From the NCBI GenBank assembly GCA_963506915.1, contig CAUORE010000052.1:1-6791 (forward strand): 6,791 nt of DNA, given 5' to 3'. Position numbers and translations under genes: made by a program. Positions 5,699-6,791 of the stretch are shown here, one piece after another (the stretch's first letter is position 1; each line of letters starts with the position of its first letter). This stretch comes from JABCPE02 sp963506915 (GTDB taxonomy: Bacteria; Bacteroidota; Bacteroidia; Flavobacteriales; Weeksellaceae). The notes beneath the pieces are model-generated. The model worked only from the letters and a program-made list of their open reading frames with translations. It did not search any database and had not been told where the DNA came from.

Positions 5699-6016
5699 TT
5701 ACTTTTCATTTTTCAATGAATACCAAATATACAGATGAAAACCAATATAAAAAAACATTGAACATCCTAATAATAACGATATTCTATAAGGATACACTAA
5801 TATTGATGGATACCACCAAAATATAAAATATATCAGAAATATTAAAGACAAAAACAGCATCCTAATCGCCTTATTTCCAACTATCAACCAAATAAAAGCT
5901 GATAAAACCAAAACAATACTGAAAACAAATTTATTATAATATACTGCTATCCCAAAAGCAATATCCCTTCTCGCTGGGAAATAGCTATTTAAAAAACTCA
6001 AAACCAGCTCCTGCAA
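5699..6016 (-). CDS. small multi-pass membrane protein, probably 5'-truncated by an amber codon
   Basis: From the first usable start after the in-frame amber codon (TTG at 6016) the product has 105 residues. Membrane segments lie at about residues 28-47, 51-70 and 80-100, joined by short loops (GNKAIR, WWYPSILVYPYR) and ending in a charged SLKNEK. I do not recognise the family. The open frame continues upstream of 6016 with codons for more hydrophobic residues (VFAIILYII), which complete a first helix that the TTG start would cut in half. Above them lies TAG at 6065-6067, then codons leading back to ATGs at 6079 and 6082 that overlap the stop of the upstream lipoprotein gene. The original product was therefore probably about 126 residues with four helices. 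This is either a fresh pseudogene, a gene rescued by a weak start, or a sequence error. It converges on pepO. Confidence 0.55.
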   Translation of the reverse strand: MQELVLSFLNSYFPARRDIAFGIAVYYNKFVFSIVLVLSAFIWLIVGNKAIRMLFLSLIFLIYFIFWWYPSILVYPYRISLLLGCSMFFYIGFHLYIWYSLKNEK

Positions 6017-6064
6017 GATAATATATAATATTATCGCAAAAACCGATGATATACATAGCCGAAC

Positions 6065-6082
6065 CTAATTATTTTTCATCAT
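6065..6082 (-). other. natural start region of the membrane gene, broken by an in-frame TAG
   Basis: Reading leftward from 6082, the codons are ATG ATG AAA AAT AAT TAG, in the same frame as the membrane protein ending at 5699. The first ATG overlaps the TGA (6081-6079) of the lipoprotein gene as ATGA, a classic coupling arrangement. The amber codon at 6067-6065 stops translation after four or five residues. One base change from CAG or AAG would account for it. Confidence 0.7.
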
Positions 6083-6672
6083 TCTTCGCAGTTTTTAAAA
6101 TCTTCTGTTTTCAAAGGTGGCAGGGAAATAGCCTTTCTCAATGAATCACTTTTTGCTCTGTCTTTTATACAAGGTTTCCCAAATTGAGTCCCATAATAAA
6201 CCCTTCTATTATTTCCTTTTTTAACCCAATAATATTTATCAAGAACTGCAGCCAAAAACTCTCTTTTCATATTTCCTTTTTCTACTTCTTGAAGAAGAAG
6301 ATTCCTAACCTCATCTTCTTTAACCACTCGGTGTGGATTATGAAGAAGAATAGCAACAGCCGCTGCCTGAACACACTCTTGGTCTTTCAAATTTCTTTTC
6401 CCGACATTTTTAGGGTTAGGATATCCATTTTCTTTGATAATAGTAATAAGGCGATAAAAATTAGCAGAATCTATTTTAGGCATGATTTCACTCCTATTAA
6501 ACTTAATATCATAATTACGAATTCCTTGGTCAAGACCATACATTGCACACAATTCAAAGGCTAAATTATTTTCTGAATTTCTTTTACTCTGCGCCGAACA
6601 TCCATACAAAACCACAGATAAAAGAAGAACTTTTATAAACACACTTACTTTACTATTTTTTACCTTTTGCAT
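6079..6672 (-). CDS. lipoprotein with a DUF6624-like domain
   Basis: The product has 197 residues. A basic N-terminus and hydrophobic stretch (residues 10-24) lead to the lipobox LYGC, with C25 as lipid anchor, so the protein is exported and membrane-attached. The rest (about 37-190) follows the pattern I associate with DUF6624: LCAMYGLDQGIRN (41-53), a DSANFYRLITIIKENGYP segment (68-85), VG, an AVAILLHNPH stretch (105-114), DKY, YGTQ (160-163) and a closing Leu-Pro-Pro-Leu. The function of that family is not established; no known catalytic motif is seen. There is no acidic stretch after C25 that would suggest surface export, so the periplasmic face is likely. The ATG at 6672 gives a normal signal peptide. 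A TATCTTTG element lies about 45 bases upstream. Its TGA overlaps the start of the membrane-protein gene, suggesting the two were made together. Confidence 0.85.
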   Translation of the reverse strand: MQKVKNSKVSVFIKVLLLSVVLYGCSAQSKRNSENNLAFELCAMYGLDQGIRNYDIKFNRSEIMPKIDSANFYRLITIIKENGYPNPKNVGKRNLKDQECVQAAAVAILLHNPHRVVKEDEVRNLLLQEVEKGNMKREFLAAVLDKYYWVKKGNNRRVYYGTQFGKPCIKDRAKSDSLRKAISLPPLKTEDFKNCEE

Positions 6673-6716
6673 ATCTTATTTTTATTTTCTTTCCTATTTC
6701 CGCTGACTATTGTTCC

Positions 6717-6724
6717 CAAAGATA
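6717..6724 (-). promoter_or_regulatory. -7 element for the lipoprotein/membrane-protein pair
   Basis: TATCTTTG on the - strand fits TAnnTTTG exactly and lies 45 bases before the ATG at 6672. The expected TTG at -33 is missing; only a CTG is present, at a short spacing of 15. The predicted start near 6711 leaves a leader of about 38 bases. Confidence 0.45.
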
Positions 6725-6760
6725 ATTAAATTTTCGGCGCAGAGTAGCATAATTTTGTTG

Positions 6761-6768
6761 TAAATTTG
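6761..6768 (+). promoter_or_regulatory. -7-like element pointing out of the window
   Basis: TAAATTTG fits TAnnTTTG on the + strand, but no TTG lies about 19 bases upstream. It is divergent from the element at 6717-6724 and would drive a gene starting beyond 6791. Confidence 0.35.
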
Positions 6769-6791
6769 TAGGATTATTAAATCTAATAAGA

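Noticed and set aside
6184..6564. A 126-codon open frame on the + strand opposite the lipoprotein gene
   Set aside because: It is the antisense of a well-supported lipoprotein with signal peptide and domain motifs. The reading is rich in Ile, Phe, Asn and Ser, as expected from reversed coding sequence.

Overview
The window looks like chromosomal DNA of a low-GC member of the Bacteroidota, most likely class Flavobacteriia and plausibly the Chryseobacterium/Elizabethkingia group (Weeksellaceae). The signs are TAnnTTTG-type promoter elements with no Shine-Dalgarno sequences, A/T-rich intergenic DNA, and Bacteroidota-typical families: a lipoprotein M13 peptidase, DUF6624-like and DUF5053-like proteins, and a Cys/His tail in a secreted basic protein. 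The genus is inferred from protein style only.

Layout. Positions 1-1750 are A/T-rich and carry small accessory-type genes. These are a secreted basic protein ending in a C-x9-C-x9-C-x2-H motif (98-478, +), a DUF5053-like small protein (614-865, -) followed by two tandem terminators, what appears to be a decayed short gene (about 1042-1260, -), and a four-helix membrane protein (1280-1642, -). A CAU-anticodon tRNA (1748-1821, -) follows, with a near-consensus promoter and its own terminator.

The central block is the conserved core: an ECF-like sigma factor (2031-2582), lipoyl synthase lipA (2589-3461) and a PepO-type M13 metallopeptidase lipoprotein (3492-5585). All are on the + strand with gaps of 6 and 30 bases, consistent with one transcript ending at a strong hairpin at 5595-5627. 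Convergent to it on the - strand is a two-gene unit. A DUF6624-like lipoprotein (6079-6672) overlaps by ATGA the start of a small membrane-protein gene, but that gene carries an in-frame amber codon a few codons in (6065-6067). A further + strand promoter-like element at the right edge points out of the window.

How the genes work together. LipA makes the lipoyl cofactor of 2-oxoacid dehydrogenases and the glycine cleavage system. PepO is predicted to be a lipid-anchored zinc peptidase of the cell envelope. The sigma factor may set the expression of both, but no anti-sigma gene is visible. I see no clear novel defence or mobile system. The best leads are the amber-interrupted membrane gene, the secreted Cys/His protein, the decayed gene beside a mobile-element-type small gene, and the possible leaderless start with a T8 run in the sigma gene.
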